Origin: Paenibacillus tyrphae
GTDB taxonomy: Bacteria; Bacillota; Bacilli; Paenibacillales; NBRC-103111
Direction: 5' to 3'
DNA length: 64,000 nt
NCBI RefSeq assembly: GCF_000722545.1
Contig: NZ_JNVM01000020.1
Span: 1 to 64,000, forward strand
Shown: positions 18,422 to 27,451 of the stretch, piece by piece
How the letters are laid out: the number at the start of each line of letters is the position of its first letter
Position numbering within the stretch: the stretch's first letter is position 1
The notes under the pieces: model-generated
Database searches by the model: none
What the model saw: only the letters and a program-made list of their open reading frames with translations
Told to the model about the DNA's origin: nothing
Position numbers and translations under genes: made by a program

Positions 18422-19516
18422 TTATTGTGCAGCTTCCGACTGCTCCAATTGCTTGATGCAGCGCTCCATATCCGCCGGCAGCGGCGCGTGAAATTCCATC
18501 CGCTGCCGCGTGACCGGATGCGTCAGCCCAAGCGTGCAGGCGTGCAACGCTTGACGCTCCATCCCATAGTCAGATGCGGGCGAAGCCGCTTGACAGACGC
18601 TTGGCGCCGCCTGCTGCTGCGTTGCGCTGCGGTCGGCATCGGTTATGCCCTCGGATAATGGCTTCAAAGCACCATGCCGCTGCTGCACACCGCCGGCTTC
18701 CGGAATACGTCCCTCCGCAGCCGCCTTATCCACCTCGTCCGCCGTTCCGCCGGGACCGTACATTTTATCGCCGAGCAGCGGATGACCGAGATGCCGCATA
18801 TGCACGCGGATCTGGTGCGTCCGCCCCGTCTCAAGCCACAAGCGCACGAGCGTCGCTTCGCGAAACCTCCGCTCCACGCGGTAATGCGTGACCGCCGGAT
18901 AGCCGGTCGGTGTGACGATGCGGACATGCGGCGCAAGCGGGTTGCGGTCGATCGGCGCGTCGACCGTCCCTTCGTCGCTGCCGATCACGCCGTGCACGAG
19001 CGCGACGTATTCTTTCTTCAGCCCGTGCGCCTGCATTTCCTCCGAAATTTGCTGATGCACGTAAGGATTTTTGGCGACGGCCAGCACCCCGGACGTCTCC
19101 TGATCAAGCCGGTGCACGGGGCGGAAGCGGAAGCTCACGCCCTTTTCCCGCCAGTAATGAACGACGCCGTTCGCCAGCGTATCCGTGTAATGTCCGTGCG
19201 TCGGATGCACGATCATCCCAGCCTCCTTGTTCAGCACCAGCAGGTCGTCGTCCTCATACAAAATGTCGATCGGAAGCGGCTGCGGCAAAATATCGTCCGA
19301 CGCTTCCGTCTCCATCCGCGCGGCGACCCGGTCTCCGGCGCGCACCTTCACATCGATATATTTGCGTTCCCCGTTAACCGTAATGCCCTGCTCCGTCAGC
19401 TTCAGCCGCGAGAGGAGCTTGCGGGATACGCCCATTCGTTTTTGTAAAATCGTCCTCAGCACCATGCCGTCATCTTCTGCCGGGACGATATATTCCAGCG
19501 GTTTATAATAGCTCAT
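18422..19516 (-). CDS. rluD: RluA/RluD-family 23S rRNA pseudouridine synthase with an internal insertion
   Basis: 364 residues from the ATG that overlaps the stop of the adenosyltransferase gene (ATGA). N-terminal S4 domain (VSRKLLSRLKLTEQGITVNG), catalytic HRLDQETSGVLAVAKN with the aspartate, and GRTHQIRVHMRHLGHPLLGD. Between GDKMYGPGG and RQALHACTLGLTHPV there are about 60 extra low-complexity residues rich in Ala, Gln and Gly, where family members normally have a few. Last gene of the cobalamin group, probably by operon drift rather than function. Confidence 0.9.
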   Translation of the reverse strand: MSYYKPLEYIVPAEDDGMVLRTILQKRMGVSRKLLSRLKLTEQGITVNGERKYIDVKVRAGDRVAARMETEASDDILPQPLPIDILYEDDDLLVLNKEAGMIVHPTHGHYTDTLANGVVHYWREKGVSFRFRPVHRLDQETSGVLAVAKNPYVHQQISEEMQAHGLKKEYVALVHGVIGSDEGTVDAPIDRNPLAPHVRIVTPTGYPAVTHYRVERRFREATLVRLWLETGRTHQIRVHMRHLGHPLLGDKMYGPGGTADEVDKAAAEGRIPEAGGVQQRHGALKPLSEGITDADRSATQQQAAPSVCQAASPASDYGMERQALHACTLGLTHPVTRQRMEFHAPLPADMERCIKQLEQSEAAQ

Positions 19517-20082
19517 GACTTGCGTCTGAACACCTCGGCGCTCCGAATATATTCCACGTCGCCGTTGCCGGCCCGATGATTGGCCACCCGGGCGATCGTA
19601 AAGAACAAATCCGACAGCCGATTCAAATAACGACGCACCTCTTCGTTGATCGGCTGCGTGCGCGCGAGCGTGACGACCCGGCGTTCGGCGCGGCGGCATA
19701 CCGTCCGGCATACGTGCAGCGCCGACGACGCCTGACTCCCTCCCGGAAGGATAAAACGCTGGATATCCGGCGTCTCCGCATCGTATTTGTCGATCCACGT
19801 CTCCAGCCGGTCCACCATCTCGGCCGTCACCTTATACGGCCGCAGCTCCTGCTTCAGCAGCGCCAGATCGGAGCCGCAGTCGAACGTTTCATGCTGGATT
19901 TGCAGCAGATCGGCTAGCAGATCCGCATCGCGTTCCGCATCCAGAAGTCCCATCGCCTGGCCGATAAAGCAATTCAACTCGTCGACCGTGCCATACGCCT
20001 CGACGCGGACGTCGTCCTTATCTACGCGCCCTCCGATCACCCCGGTTTTCCCGGCATCGCCCGTTCTCGTATAAATTTTCAC
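19513..20082 (-). CDS. pduO: Cob(I)alamin adenosyltransferase, PduO type
   Basis: 189 residues. Adds the 5'-deoxyadenosyl group of ATP to cob(I)alamin or cob(I)inamide. N-terminal ATP-binding motif TRTGDAGKTGVIGG, AYGTVDELNCFIG, and the C-terminal R-x(6)-N-R-LSDLFF-x-R motif (YLNRLSDLFFTIARVANH). GTG start whose last bases overlap the cobQ stop (GTGA), with GGGAGG upstream. Part of the B12-controlled operon. Confidence 0.95.
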   Translation of the reverse strand: MKIYTRTGDAGKTGVIGGRVDKDDVRVEAYGTVDELNCFIGQAMGLLDAERDADLLADLLQIQHETFDCGSDLALLKQELRPYKVTAEMVDRLETWIDKYDAETPDIQRFILPGGSQASSALHVCRTVCRRAERRVVTLARTQPINEEVRRYLNRLSDLFFTIARVANHRAGNGDVEYIRSAEVFRRKS

Positions 20083-22832
20083 TGGAATCCCTCCCGGCCT
20101 TTATTCCACCCTATCATCTCATACAATCGTTCCATATCCAAGTGCTCCCGCACATGGGCTGCGAGCCGGTCAAAGGCCGCCTCCCGGCGCTCCTGAAAGC
20201 GCAGCTCCGCCGGCAGCGGCCCCAGCCCTTTCGCTGCGCGAATCCGGTTCAGCCACGCGCGGCGGAAATCATCGTTATGCAAAATGCCATGCACATACGT
20301 GCCCCACAGCCGTCCGTCCGCACAGACCGCGCCGTCTGGCGTCGAACCGGATTCGACGGGCCCGGAATCGGGATGCGATAACTCGAACGGGTGGTCGATG
20401 GGCCGCAAGAACGAAGTCACGCCCATGTGAATCTCATAGCCTTGGATTTCAAACTCCTGCTCGGGACCGGCATACAGCCGTGTCGTACCTGCGGCTCTTA
20501 CAGTCCGTTTCTCCGCACCAAATACGGTTTGCGTCGGGAATAAGCCGAGTCCGTCGAGCACCGGCTGGTCTGATTCGACCGCATTCGGATCGAGCAGCTT
20601 TTCCCCCAGCATCTGATATCCCGCGCAGATGCCCGTGACCCATCCGCCGCTTTTAGCAAAATCAAGCAGCTTACGGTCAAGCCCGCAGTCGCGAAGGTAT
20701 AAAAGATCGTCGACGGTATTTTTGCTACCCGGCACGATCACCGCATCCGGGGACCCGAACGTCTCCGCCGAATCCACAAAACGGAGCCGGACATCGCGCT
20801 CGTATTCCAACGGATCGATATCCGTAAAATTGGACAGGCGCGGCAGCCGGATGACGGCGATATCGAGCATATCTTCGGACAGCGACGTATCCGTGCGACC
20901 TAGTTCGCCCTCCGCCAGCTTGCGATCGAGCGAAGCCGAATCCTCGTCCTCCAGCCCAAGCTGCGGCAAATAAGGAATAACGCCAAGCACCGGCTTGCCC
21001 GTCCGCTTCTCCAGCCATTCGATCCCCGGCGTAAGCAGCGTAACGTCGCCCCGGAACTTGTTGATGATAAAGCCCTTCACCCGGCCGCGCTCCTCCGGCG
21101 ACAAAATGTCCAGTGTCCCGACGAGGGAAGCGAACACGCCCCCGCGGTCGATATCCGCCACAAGCAGCACCGGGGCGTCCGCCCATCCGGCCAGCCGCAT
21201 GTTGACGATATCCCGGTCTTTCAGATTCACCTCGGCTGGGCTGCCTGCCCCTTCGATCACGACCGCGTCATACGTTTGCCGCAGTCGGACGAGCGCTTCC
21301 TTCACCACCGCTTCGGCTTCCGGCAAGTATTTCTCCCGGTAAGTACGCGCATCCAGGTCACGGTAAGGCTTGCCGTGGACAACCACTTGCGAGACCATGT
21401 CTTTTTTGGGCTTGAGCAAAATCGGGTTCATGTCCGTCGTGGCCGGAATCCGGCAGGCGTCCGCCTGCATTCCCTGCGCCCGGCCGATTTCTTTGCCGTC
21501 CGGCGTCACGTAGGAGTTGAGCGACATGTTTTGCGATTTGAACGGCGCCACGCGCAAGCCGTCCTGCAGCAGAATGCGGCACAATGCCGTCGTCAGCAAG
21601 CTTTTGCCGACATCGGAGGCGGTTCCCTGCAGCATGAAGGTCGGAGCGAGCTTCAGTGATGCGGAATCGGGTACGACCCCACCGCTGCTCTGCGAGCCTC
21701 CCAGCCTCCGGGCTGCTGCGGCTTCTTCGCCCGCCGTCGTGCGCTCTCGCGCTTCGAGCAGTTCGGCAATCGACTGCCTAAGGCCGTCCAACAGCGCTTC
21801 GTTCTGCTCCCTCAGCTTGACCGCCACCCGGCAATACGTTTCGTCCAGCCCGGGAAACAGCGAAGCGTCCCGGATCAAAATGCCCCGCCGCCCCATCGCC
21901 GCTTGCAGCGCCCGGACATTGAGTCCCAGCGGCCGCAGCGAAAACAGCACAAAATTCACATCGCTCTCATACACGGTCAGGCCGAGCGATTGCAGCCCGG
22001 CGCGCAAGCGCTCCTTCTCTTCCTTCACCCACACCAGCGTCCTACGCGCAAACTCCCGCTCCTCCAGGACGGCCGAGCCGATCCATTGAGATAAAGCGTT
22101 TACGCTCCACGGCACCTGCAGCCGCTTCATTTCGCGGATTTGCTCCGGATGCGCCACTACGTACCCGAGACGAAGTCCGGGAATCGAATAAAACTTCGTC
22201 ATTGAGCGGATGACGGTCAAGTTGGGGCTCTGCGCCGCAGCGCGGACCAGCGTCAGCTCCTCCTCCCGCGGACAAAAATCAAGAAACGCCTCGTCGACGA
22301 TGGCCGGAATCTGTCCGTCGGCCAACGCCCGCACCACGTCATCCGGCAGCAGACGCCCGGTCGGATTATTCGGATGCCCGAGAAACAGCAGATCGCACCG
22401 GCCCGCAGCTCCTTGCACGTCGGACAAACGAAGTGCAAAGCCGTTCGCTTCATCAAGCGAGATGTCGACGATACGCCCTCCGATTTTTTCCACAGCTTCC
22501 TCGTATTCGGCAAAAGACGGACGGACCAGTCCCGTCACCCGGGGACGGCGCACCCGGACGGCCAAATCGATCAGCTCCGCGGCCCCGTTGCCGACGAGCA
22601 CGCATTCGACCGGAACGCCGTGCTTGGCCGCCAGCTTGCCGGTCAGCTCCCGCACCGCTGGGTCCGGATAATGGACGACCTCCTGCCATTGCTCAGCCAA
22701 AATGCGTCCTACCGCCTCAGGCGGCCCGAGCGGGTTCATGTTCGAGCTAAAATCGACAAACCGCTCCCGCGGCTTGCCGAAAGCTTCCGCGGCCGTCCAC
22801 AAATCGCCGCCGTGTCCGTATCGTTCCAGCAT
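20079..22832 (-). CDS. cobD-cobQ: Fused threonine-phosphate decarboxylase (CobD) and cobyric acid synthase (CobQ)
   Basis: One open frame of 917 residues. Residues 1 to ~365 are a CobD-like PLP enzyme (YGHGGDLWTAAE, FSSNMNPLGPP, PLP lysine in RSMTKFYSIPGLRLGY), which makes aminopropanol phosphate. After a Glu/Ala/Gly linker (~366-393) comes CobQ: ATP-binding LQGTASDVGKSLLTTALCR, then the glutaminase triad region with Cys in GWVTGICAGYQMLG and His in WGTYVHGILHND. CobQ amidates adenosylcobyric acid. No stop or clear internal ribosome binding site separates them, although an internal GTG in the linker cannot be excluded. ATG with AGGAGAGG. The same operon encodes CbiB, which joins the two products. 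Confidence 0.93.
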   Translation of the reverse strand: MLERYGHGGDLWTAAEAFGKPRERFVDFSSNMNPLGPPEAVGRILAEQWQEVVHYPDPAVRELTGKLAAKHGVPVECVLVGNGAAELIDLAVRVRRPRVTGLVRPSFAEYEEAVEKIGGRIVDISLDEANGFALRLSDVQGAAGRCDLLFLGHPNNPTGRLLPDDVVRALADGQIPAIVDEAFLDFCPREEELTLVRAAAQSPNLTVIRSMTKFYSIPGLRLGYVVAHPEQIREMKRLQVPWSVNALSQWIGSAVLEEREFARRTLVWVKEEKERLRAGLQSLGLTVYESDVNFVLFSLRPLGLNVRALQAAMGRRGILIRDASLFPGLDETYCRVAVKLREQNEALLDGLRQSIAELLEARERTTAGEEAAAARRLGGSQSSGGVVPDSASLKLAPTFMLQGTASDVGKSLLTTALCRILLQDGLRVAPFKSQNMSLNSYVTPDGKEIGRAQGMQADACRIPATTDMNPILLKPKKDMVSQVVVHGKPYRDLDARTYREKYLPEAEAVVKEALVRLRQTYDAVVIEGAGSPAEVNLKDRDIVNMRLAGWADAPVLLVADIDRGGVFASLVGTLDILSPEERGRVKGFIINKFRGDVTLLTPGIEWLEKRTGKPVLGVIPYLPQLGLEDEDSASLDRKLAEGELGRTDTSLSEDMLDIAVIRLPRLSNFTDIDPLEYERDVRLRFVDSAETFGSPDAVIVPGSKNTVDDLLYLRDCGLDRKLLDFAKSGGWVTGICAGYQMLGEKLLDPNAVESDQPVLDGLGLFPTQTVFGAEKRTVRAAGTTRLYAGPEQEFEIQGYEIHMGVTSFLRPIDHPFELSHPDSGPVESGSTPDGAVCADGRLWGTYVHGILHNDDFRRAWLNRIRAAKGLGPLPAELRFQERREAAFDRLAAHVREHLDMERLYEMIGWNKGREGFQ

Positions 22833-22843
22833 CGCAACCTCTC

Positions 22844-23686
22844 CTATCCCTTAATCAACACAAGCACGAGCAGCAGAGCCGCTTCCAGCAGTTCGTTCAT
22901 CGCGCCGTACGTATCGCCCGTCAGGCCGCCCAATTTCCGGTGAATTGAAACGCTCATCAGAACACCTGCTCCCATCGTCACGGCGAGCAGAATAACAACT
23001 ATTCCTACCATATGCCAAAACGGCAGCGGAAGCCCTCCGAACGCTTCTCCCGCCGCGACAACGCATAACGACAGCAGCAGCGCCACAAGCCCCGAGCCCG
23101 CGGCATGCCCAGCTCCGACACCGCGAAAAAAGCCGCCCATTCCGCTCCCCGCCTGCCGCGCATACGGCCAACAGGCTATCGCGATGACCATGTACCACCG
23201 ACTCCAGAGCGGAACCAGCACCAAGAGGAGCCACAGAGTCCCCTGGCCGCCTGCTGCCGCAGCAGGCAGCAGCTCCGTCAGCAGCGACCATTTCAGCAGC
23301 AGCACCAGCACGGCGGCGATGACGCCCATGGCGCCAACCCGGCTGTCCTTCATGATTTCCAACATTCTCTCCCGCGAGCGATGGCTCAAAATGCCGTCGG
23401 CCGTATCCATCAGACCGTCGAGATGCAGCGCCCCGGTGAGCATCACCCAGATCCCGAGCAGCAGGGCGGCTCCCGGCAGCGGAGGCAGCACGCTGGTTAG
23501 CAGCAGACCGGCAGCGGCTGTGATCAGTCCTAGCACCAAGCCGACGAATGGATAAAAAACGACGCTCCGCCGAAACAAAGCGTCGTTATAGTCCAGGTTC
23601 ACCGGTACGGGCAATCGGGTTAAAAATTGAAACGCAGCCGCGCAGGCTTCGCCCCAAAGCCGCATCAAATGAATAAAAGCGCGCAC
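22844..23686 (-). CDS. cobS: Adenosylcobinamide-GDP ribazoletransferase (cobalamin synthase)
   Basis: 280 residues, multi-spanning membrane protein. Joins alpha-ribazole to adenosylcobinamide-GDP. Seen: FQFLTRLPVP near the N-terminus, metal-binding LHLDGLMDTADGI, and the SRVGAMGVIA motif. GTG start with GGGGGG upstream; overlaps the cbiB end by 22 bases. An in-frame ATG at 23665 is possible but lacks a ribosome binding site. Confidence 0.95.
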   Translation of the reverse strand: MRAFIHLMRLWGEACAAAFQFLTRLPVPVNLDYNDALFRRSVVFYPFVGLVLGLITAAAGLLLTSVLPPLPGAALLLGIWVMLTGALHLDGLMDTADGILSHRSRERMLEIMKDSRVGAMGVIAAVLVLLLKWSLLTELLPAAAAGGQGTLWLLLVLVPLWSRWYMVIAIACWPYARQAGSGMGGFFRGVGAGHAAGSGLVALLLSLCVVAAGEAFGGLPLPFWHMVGIVVILLAVTMGAGVLMSVSIHRKLGGLTGDTYGAMNELLEAALLLVLVLIKG

Positions 23687-24645
23687 AGCAATCCCCCCGC
23701 AATGACGTAACTGACGCCGTACAGCATGCGCACGGTCCGCTTAATATCTTCCCGCGTGCGCTCCCGCAGCGGCCAGCCCATCCGGGCCCGCTCGCTTGTC
23801 CGGCCGTGGTACACGTTCACGCCCCCAAGCTCGATGCCGAGCGCACCGGCCACCGCCGACTCCGGAATCCCGCTGTTCGGACTCGGATGCAGCCGGGCAA
23901 ACGTCAGGACAGCTTTTGCAGCGCGAACGGCAGCCAGTCCGGGACTTGCAAGCGCAACCAAGATGAGCAGTCCTCCGGTTAGCCGTGCCGGAATCCAGTT
24001 GAGCACATCGTCGAACCGGGCCGAAGCCCAGCCAAAGTGCAGATATTTCTCATTTTTGTAGCCCACCATCGAGTCCAGCGTATTCGCCGCGCGGTATAAC
24101 ATCGCCAGCGGAGCTCCGCCGAGCAAAGCAAAGAAGATCGGCGATACGACGCCGTCCACGATATTTTCAGCCACCGTCTCTACGGCCGCCCGCGTAATCC
24201 CAGGCTCGTCCAGCTGTGTCGTATCCCGTCCGACGATATAGCCGACATATTTGCGCGCTTCATCCAGACGCCCTTCGGCCAGCGGGCGGTATACCGCCAT
24301 AGCTGCATCCTTCAGTCCTTTGATGGCGATCGTGGTCGAAATGAACCATGTGTTCACCGCATAGCCGAGCCACGGATGCACCATCGACGCAGCCCAGACG
24401 ATGAAATACATCGCGCCGAACGCCAAGCCTACCGTCGATGCGGTAAGTGCAATGCCGCGCCAGCGTACGGCCCATTTGCCGTGAACGCCGGCCGATTGCG
24501 CCCCCTCCGGCCACAGCCGCTTTTCCACGGCGGAAATCCACCGCCCGATCCAGATGACGGGATGCGTCAGCCAGCGCCATGACGGATCGCCGAGCACCCA
24601 ATCGATTACGATGGCGGCCAGTACCATGATTAGCGTTTCACTCAT
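23665..24645 (-). CDS. cbiB: Adenosylcobinamide-phosphate synthase
   Basis: 326 residues, membrane protein with VIDWVLGDPSWRWLTHPVIWIGR at the start, then TLDSMVGYKNEKYLHFGWASAR and HPSPNSGIPESAVAGALGIE. Joins the aminopropanol arm to adenosylcobyric acid. The ATG has no Shine-Dalgarno sequence at the usual distance. GGGAGGAGG lies about 70 bases away, separated by a hairpin whose 3' arm ends 9 bases before the ATG (see the repeat entry). Confidence 0.94.
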   Translation of the reverse strand: MSETLIMVLAAIVIDWVLGDPSWRWLTHPVIWIGRWISAVEKRLWPEGAQSAGVHGKWAVRWRGIALTASTVGLAFGAMYFIVWAASMVHPWLGYAVNTWFISTTIAIKGLKDAAMAVYRPLAEGRLDEARKYVGYIVGRDTTQLDEPGITRAAVETVAENIVDGVVSPIFFALLGGAPLAMLYRAANTLDSMVGYKNEKYLHFGWASARFDDVLNWIPARLTGGLLILVALASPGLAAVRAAKAVLTFARLHPSPNSGIPESAVAGALGIELGGVNVYHGRTSERARMGWPLRERTREDIKRTVRMLYGVSYVIAGGLLCALLFI

Positions 24646-24654
24646 ACTTTGGTG

Positions 24655-24715
24655 GGTGTATCTCTTTGTTCGCTCCGCTTGACTTCGTCAAAAGTCGCTC
24701 TCAAAGAGATACACC
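24655..24715 (-). repeat. Hairpin element between Shine-Dalgarno sequence and cbiB start
   Basis: Perfect 14-base inverted repeat, arms at 24702-24715 and 24655-24668 (GGTGTATCTCTTTG and its complement), enclosing a 33-base loop that itself contains TTGAC/GTCAA. GGGAGGAGG (24714-24722) abuts the 5' arm and the ATG lies 9 bases after the 3' arm. Folding would bring the two to normal spacing. Confidence 0.8.
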
Positions 24716-24905
24716 TCCTCCCTATAAAAGACTAAAAAGCTTGACGCGCCGCCTTGCAGGGCGCTTAATTTTTTATGCGCTGCCGGCGGCGGGCATGGAG
24801 CCGGGCATGATTCTTGGTTCGCTCCGTTGACTTCGTCAAAAGTCGCTCCCAAAAAAACGCACCCGCTCGCCCCCAAGACCTAAAAACTATAAATAAAACC
24901 GCGGG
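24716..24905. other. Spacer between cobU and cbiB
   Basis: Gap inside an otherwise overlapping operon. Apart from repeat copy 2 it holds a GC-rich hairpin (GCGCC/GGCGC around 24745-24772) beside an A/T run. No coding frame is supported. It may be where the repeat elements inserted. Confidence 0.5.
24813..24863 (-). repeat. Second, degenerate copy of the hairpin element core
   Basis: Shares with the element at 24655-24715 the core TTCGCTCC(G)CTTGACTT continuing through CGTCAAAAGTCGCTC with about one gap, but its outer arms no longer match well. Direct orientation, offset ~148 bases. Suggests a small dispersed repeat family. Confidence 0.65.
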
Positions 24906-25451
24906 CTATAGCTTAAAAGCCATGCTCTTAAGTTCAAGAGGAATACCGGAGGCGACAAGGAATACCTGATCGGCCTCGCGGGCAAGACGTTGATTCATCC
25001 GGCCGGACAAATCGCGGAAAATGCGGCCGAGCTTGTATTCCGGTACAAGCCCGGCCCCGACTTCGTTCGTCACGAGAACGGTCGACTGCTTCGCCGCCGC
25101 AAAGACGGCAGCCAGGCTATCGATCTTCGCTTCGAGCTGCGCTTCCGCATCCGACTCCTGTTCCAGCCGCAGCAGCCAGTTCGACAGCCAGAGCGTCAGG
25201 CAATCAACCAGCACGACCGGTGCCGACGAGCGTTCGAGCAGCTCCGCCAAGGCGAAGGGCTCCTCAGCCGTCGTCCAGCGGAAGCCGCGCTCGCTGCGCG
25301 ATTGGCGGTGCAGGTCGATGCGCCGCCGCATTTCGTCGTCATACGCTTGCGCGGTGGCGACGTATAAGCCCTCGTGGCCCAGCACCGCCGCGTACTTCTC
25401 GGCGAACCCGCTTTTGCCGCTTCGCGCCCCTCCGGTTACAAGCACTTTCAT
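24906..25451 (-). CDS. cobU: Adenosylcobinamide kinase / guanylyltransferase
   Basis: 181 residues from the ATG with GGGAAGGA upstream; an earlier ATG at 25484 overlaps the cobT stop and is also possible. P-loop GGARSGKS at the N-terminus, guanylylation region with HRQSR, VDCLTLWLSNW, and TNEVGAGLVPEYKLGRIFRD. Phosphorylates adenosylcobinamide and converts it to the GDP derivative, the CobS substrate. Confidence 0.95.
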   Translation of the reverse strand: MKVLVTGGARSGKSGFAEKYAAVLGHEGLYVATAQAYDDEMRRRIDLHRQSRSERGFRWTTAEEPFALAELLERSSAPVVLVDCLTLWLSNWLLRLEQESDAEAQLEAKIDSLAAVFAAAKQSTVLVTNEVGAGLVPEYKLGRIFRDLSGRMNQRLAREADQVFLVASGIPLELKSMAFKL

Positions 25452-25480
25452 CGGCGCGTTTCCTTCCCGTTGACCGGCAT

Positions 25481-26563
25481 TCATACGCCTGCCCGTTCCG
25501 ATGCGCCCGAAATTCCGGCATCTGCGAAGGTCGCCATCTCCTTCATAATGCGGACCGCCGCTTCGATCATCGGGAAAGCCAGCACCGCGCCGGTGCCTTC
25601 GCCCAGCCGCATATCCATGCGAAGCATCGGCGTCAAGCCGATCTCTGTGAGCAGGCGCTCATGGCCCTGCTCCTGCGAGAGATGCGACGCGATCATATAC
25701 GACACGCTGAGCGGGGCCAGCCTTGCCGCAACCAAGGCCGCGGCCGACGAGATGAAGCCGTCGATGACGACGGGGATGCGGCTCTGCGCCGCACCGAGAA
25801 TAAGGCCGACCAGTCCGGCGATCTCAAGGCCGCCTACCTTGGCAAGCGCATCGAGCGGATCGGCAGCTTCCGGCCGGTTCGTTTCAATCGCCTGGCGAAT
25901 GACCGCCTGCTTGTGCCGCAGCCGCTCGTCGTCGATTCCGGTTCCGCGTCCTGCCGCAGCGGCGGGATCAGTCGCTCCGAGCACGGCCAAAAGCGCCGAG
26001 CTGGCCGTCGTATTGCCGATGCCCATCTCGCCCGTAGCGAGCAGCCGATAGCCTTCGCCCGCCAGCTCCTGGGCCAATTCCACGCCGACCATAATTGCAG
26101 CTTCCGCCTCCGTCCGAGTCATCGCCGGGCCTTTCGCCATGTTGGCCGTTCCCATACGAATCTTGCGCGAACGCAGCAGCGGATGCGACAGCTCGGCGTT
26201 GACGCCGATGTCCACGCAAACGACATCCGCACCGGCCTGCCTTGAGAGCACATTGACGGCCGCTCCGCCGTTCAGGAAATTGAGCACCATCTGCGGCGTC
26301 ACCTCCGCCGGAAAGGCGCTAACCCCTTCCTCGCATACGCCATGATCTCCCGCCATCACGACGACGGCTTTTCGCGTCAGCTCCGGCATCACCTCGCCGC
26401 GAATGCCTGCGAGCTGCTTCGCGATTTCCTCCAGCCGACCGAGGCTGCCCGGCGGCTTGGTCAATTGGTCCAGCCTGCGGGCAGCCTCTTCGATGATCTC
26501 CGCATCAAGCGGGCGAATGTCCGATAATACTTGTTGTAACCGGCTTTGATCCGACACGGTCAT
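25481..26563 (-). CDS. cobT: Nicotinate-nucleotide:dimethylbenzimidazole phosphoribosyltransferase
   Basis: 360 residues. Makes alpha-ribazole phosphate for the lower ligand. Family motifs: LTKPPGSLGRLE near residue 35, VMAGDHGVCEEGVSAFP, FLNGGAAVNVLS, GEMGIGNTTASSALL, and the catalytic glutamate region near the end (EGTGAVLAFPMIEAA). ATG overlaps the stop of the ABC ATPase gene by 4 bases. Confidence 0.96.
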   Translation of the reverse strand: MTVSDQSRLQQVLSDIRPLDAEIIEEAARRLDQLTKPPGSLGRLEEIAKQLAGIRGEVMPELTRKAVVVMAGDHGVCEEGVSAFPAEVTPQMVLNFLNGGAAVNVLSRQAGADVVCVDIGVNAELSHPLLRSRKIRMGTANMAKGPAMTRTEAEAAIMVGVELAQELAGEGYRLLATGEMGIGNTTASSALLAVLGATDPAAAAGRGTGIDDERLRHKQAVIRQAIETNRPEAADPLDALAKVGGLEIAGLVGLILGAAQSRIPVVIDGFISSAAALVAARLAPLSVSYMIASHLSQEQGHERLLTEIGLTPMLRMDMRLGEGTGAVLAFPMIEAAVRIMKEMATFADAGISGASERAGV

Positions 26564-27342
26564 TCCCCTTTTCCAAGCAAAATTTGCGGTACTCCGCTGT
26601 CCGGGTGTCGAAGCACGTACGGACGCGTGCCGTATACGTTCTCCAAAAGATCGGCGCGCAGCACTTCCTCCGGCGTACCGATTCCGGCTGCCTCGCCGTT
26701 ATAAAGCAGCATAAGCCGATCGCAATACTGCGCGGCCAAGTTCAAATCGTGCAGCACCGAAATGACGGTCATCCCGCATTCCTGCTGCCATTGACGGACC
26801 TTGTCCATCAGGTCCACCTGGTACCCGATATCCAAAAAGGTCGTCGGTTCGTCCAGCAGCAGCAGCTTCGGCTCCTGGGCCATCGCTTTGCCCAGCGCCA
26901 CCCGCTGCCGCTCGCCGCCGCTCAGCCCGTCGACCGTACGCTCCTCCAAGGGTCGGAGCTTCAGCCAATCGAAAATTCGCTCGATTAAGGCTGCGGAATC
27001 CCCGGGCTCGTCCCCCAACCAGTTTTGGTATGGGTAACGACCCATCTCGACGATTTCGCGCACCGTGAACCCGAGCGGGGGCAGCGCATCCTGATGCAGG
27101 ACGGCGAGCTGCCGGGCCAGCTCTTTGCGGGAGACGGCTTCCACCGGACGGCCGTCCAGCTTCACCGTTCCGGCGTCAGCACGCTCGGCGCCGGATATCA
27201 TATGCAGCAGCGTTGACTTCCCGCTGCCATTTGGGCCAAGAATGCCGAACCATTCGCCCGGCTCCACCGAGAAGCCGATTTGTCGAAGCACCGGCCTGCC
27301 GCCGAACGCCTTGGCTGCCTGCTCCACTTCCACCCGTATCAC
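26560..27342 (-). CDS. btuD: Cobalamin/corrinoid ABC importer ATP-binding protein
   Basis: 260 residues, FecE/BtuD type: Walker A GPNGSGKST, LSGGERQRVALGKAMAQ, LLLLDEPTTFLDI, and HDLNLAAQYCD. GTG start (CGG GTG ATA) with AAAGGGGG upstream. Follows the permease gene after 109 bases that contain nothing recognisable. Specificity for B12 is inferred from the riboswitch and neighbours. Confidence 0.92.
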   Translation of the reverse strand: MIRVEVEQAAKAFGGRPVLRQIGFSVEPGEWFGILGPNGSGKSTLLHMISGAERADAGTVKLDGRPVEAVSRKELARQLAVLHQDALPPLGFTVREIVEMGRYPYQNWLGDEPGDSAALIERIFDWLKLRPLEERTVDGLSGGERQRVALGKAMAQEPKLLLLDEPTTFLDIGYQVDLMDKVRQWQQECGMTVISVLHDLNLAAQYCDRLMLLYNGEAAGIGTPEEVLRADLLENVYGTRPYVLRHPDSGVPQILLGKGE

Positions 27343-27451
27343 CCGCTTGGCCCCCTTTCCAGCAGTCCTATACTATGCGGAGCGCCGTATGAACAGATTT
27401 CCTCCGGTCCCCGTTTGATTACCCTTGATTTCAAACGCAGCGGCTCCGGCT

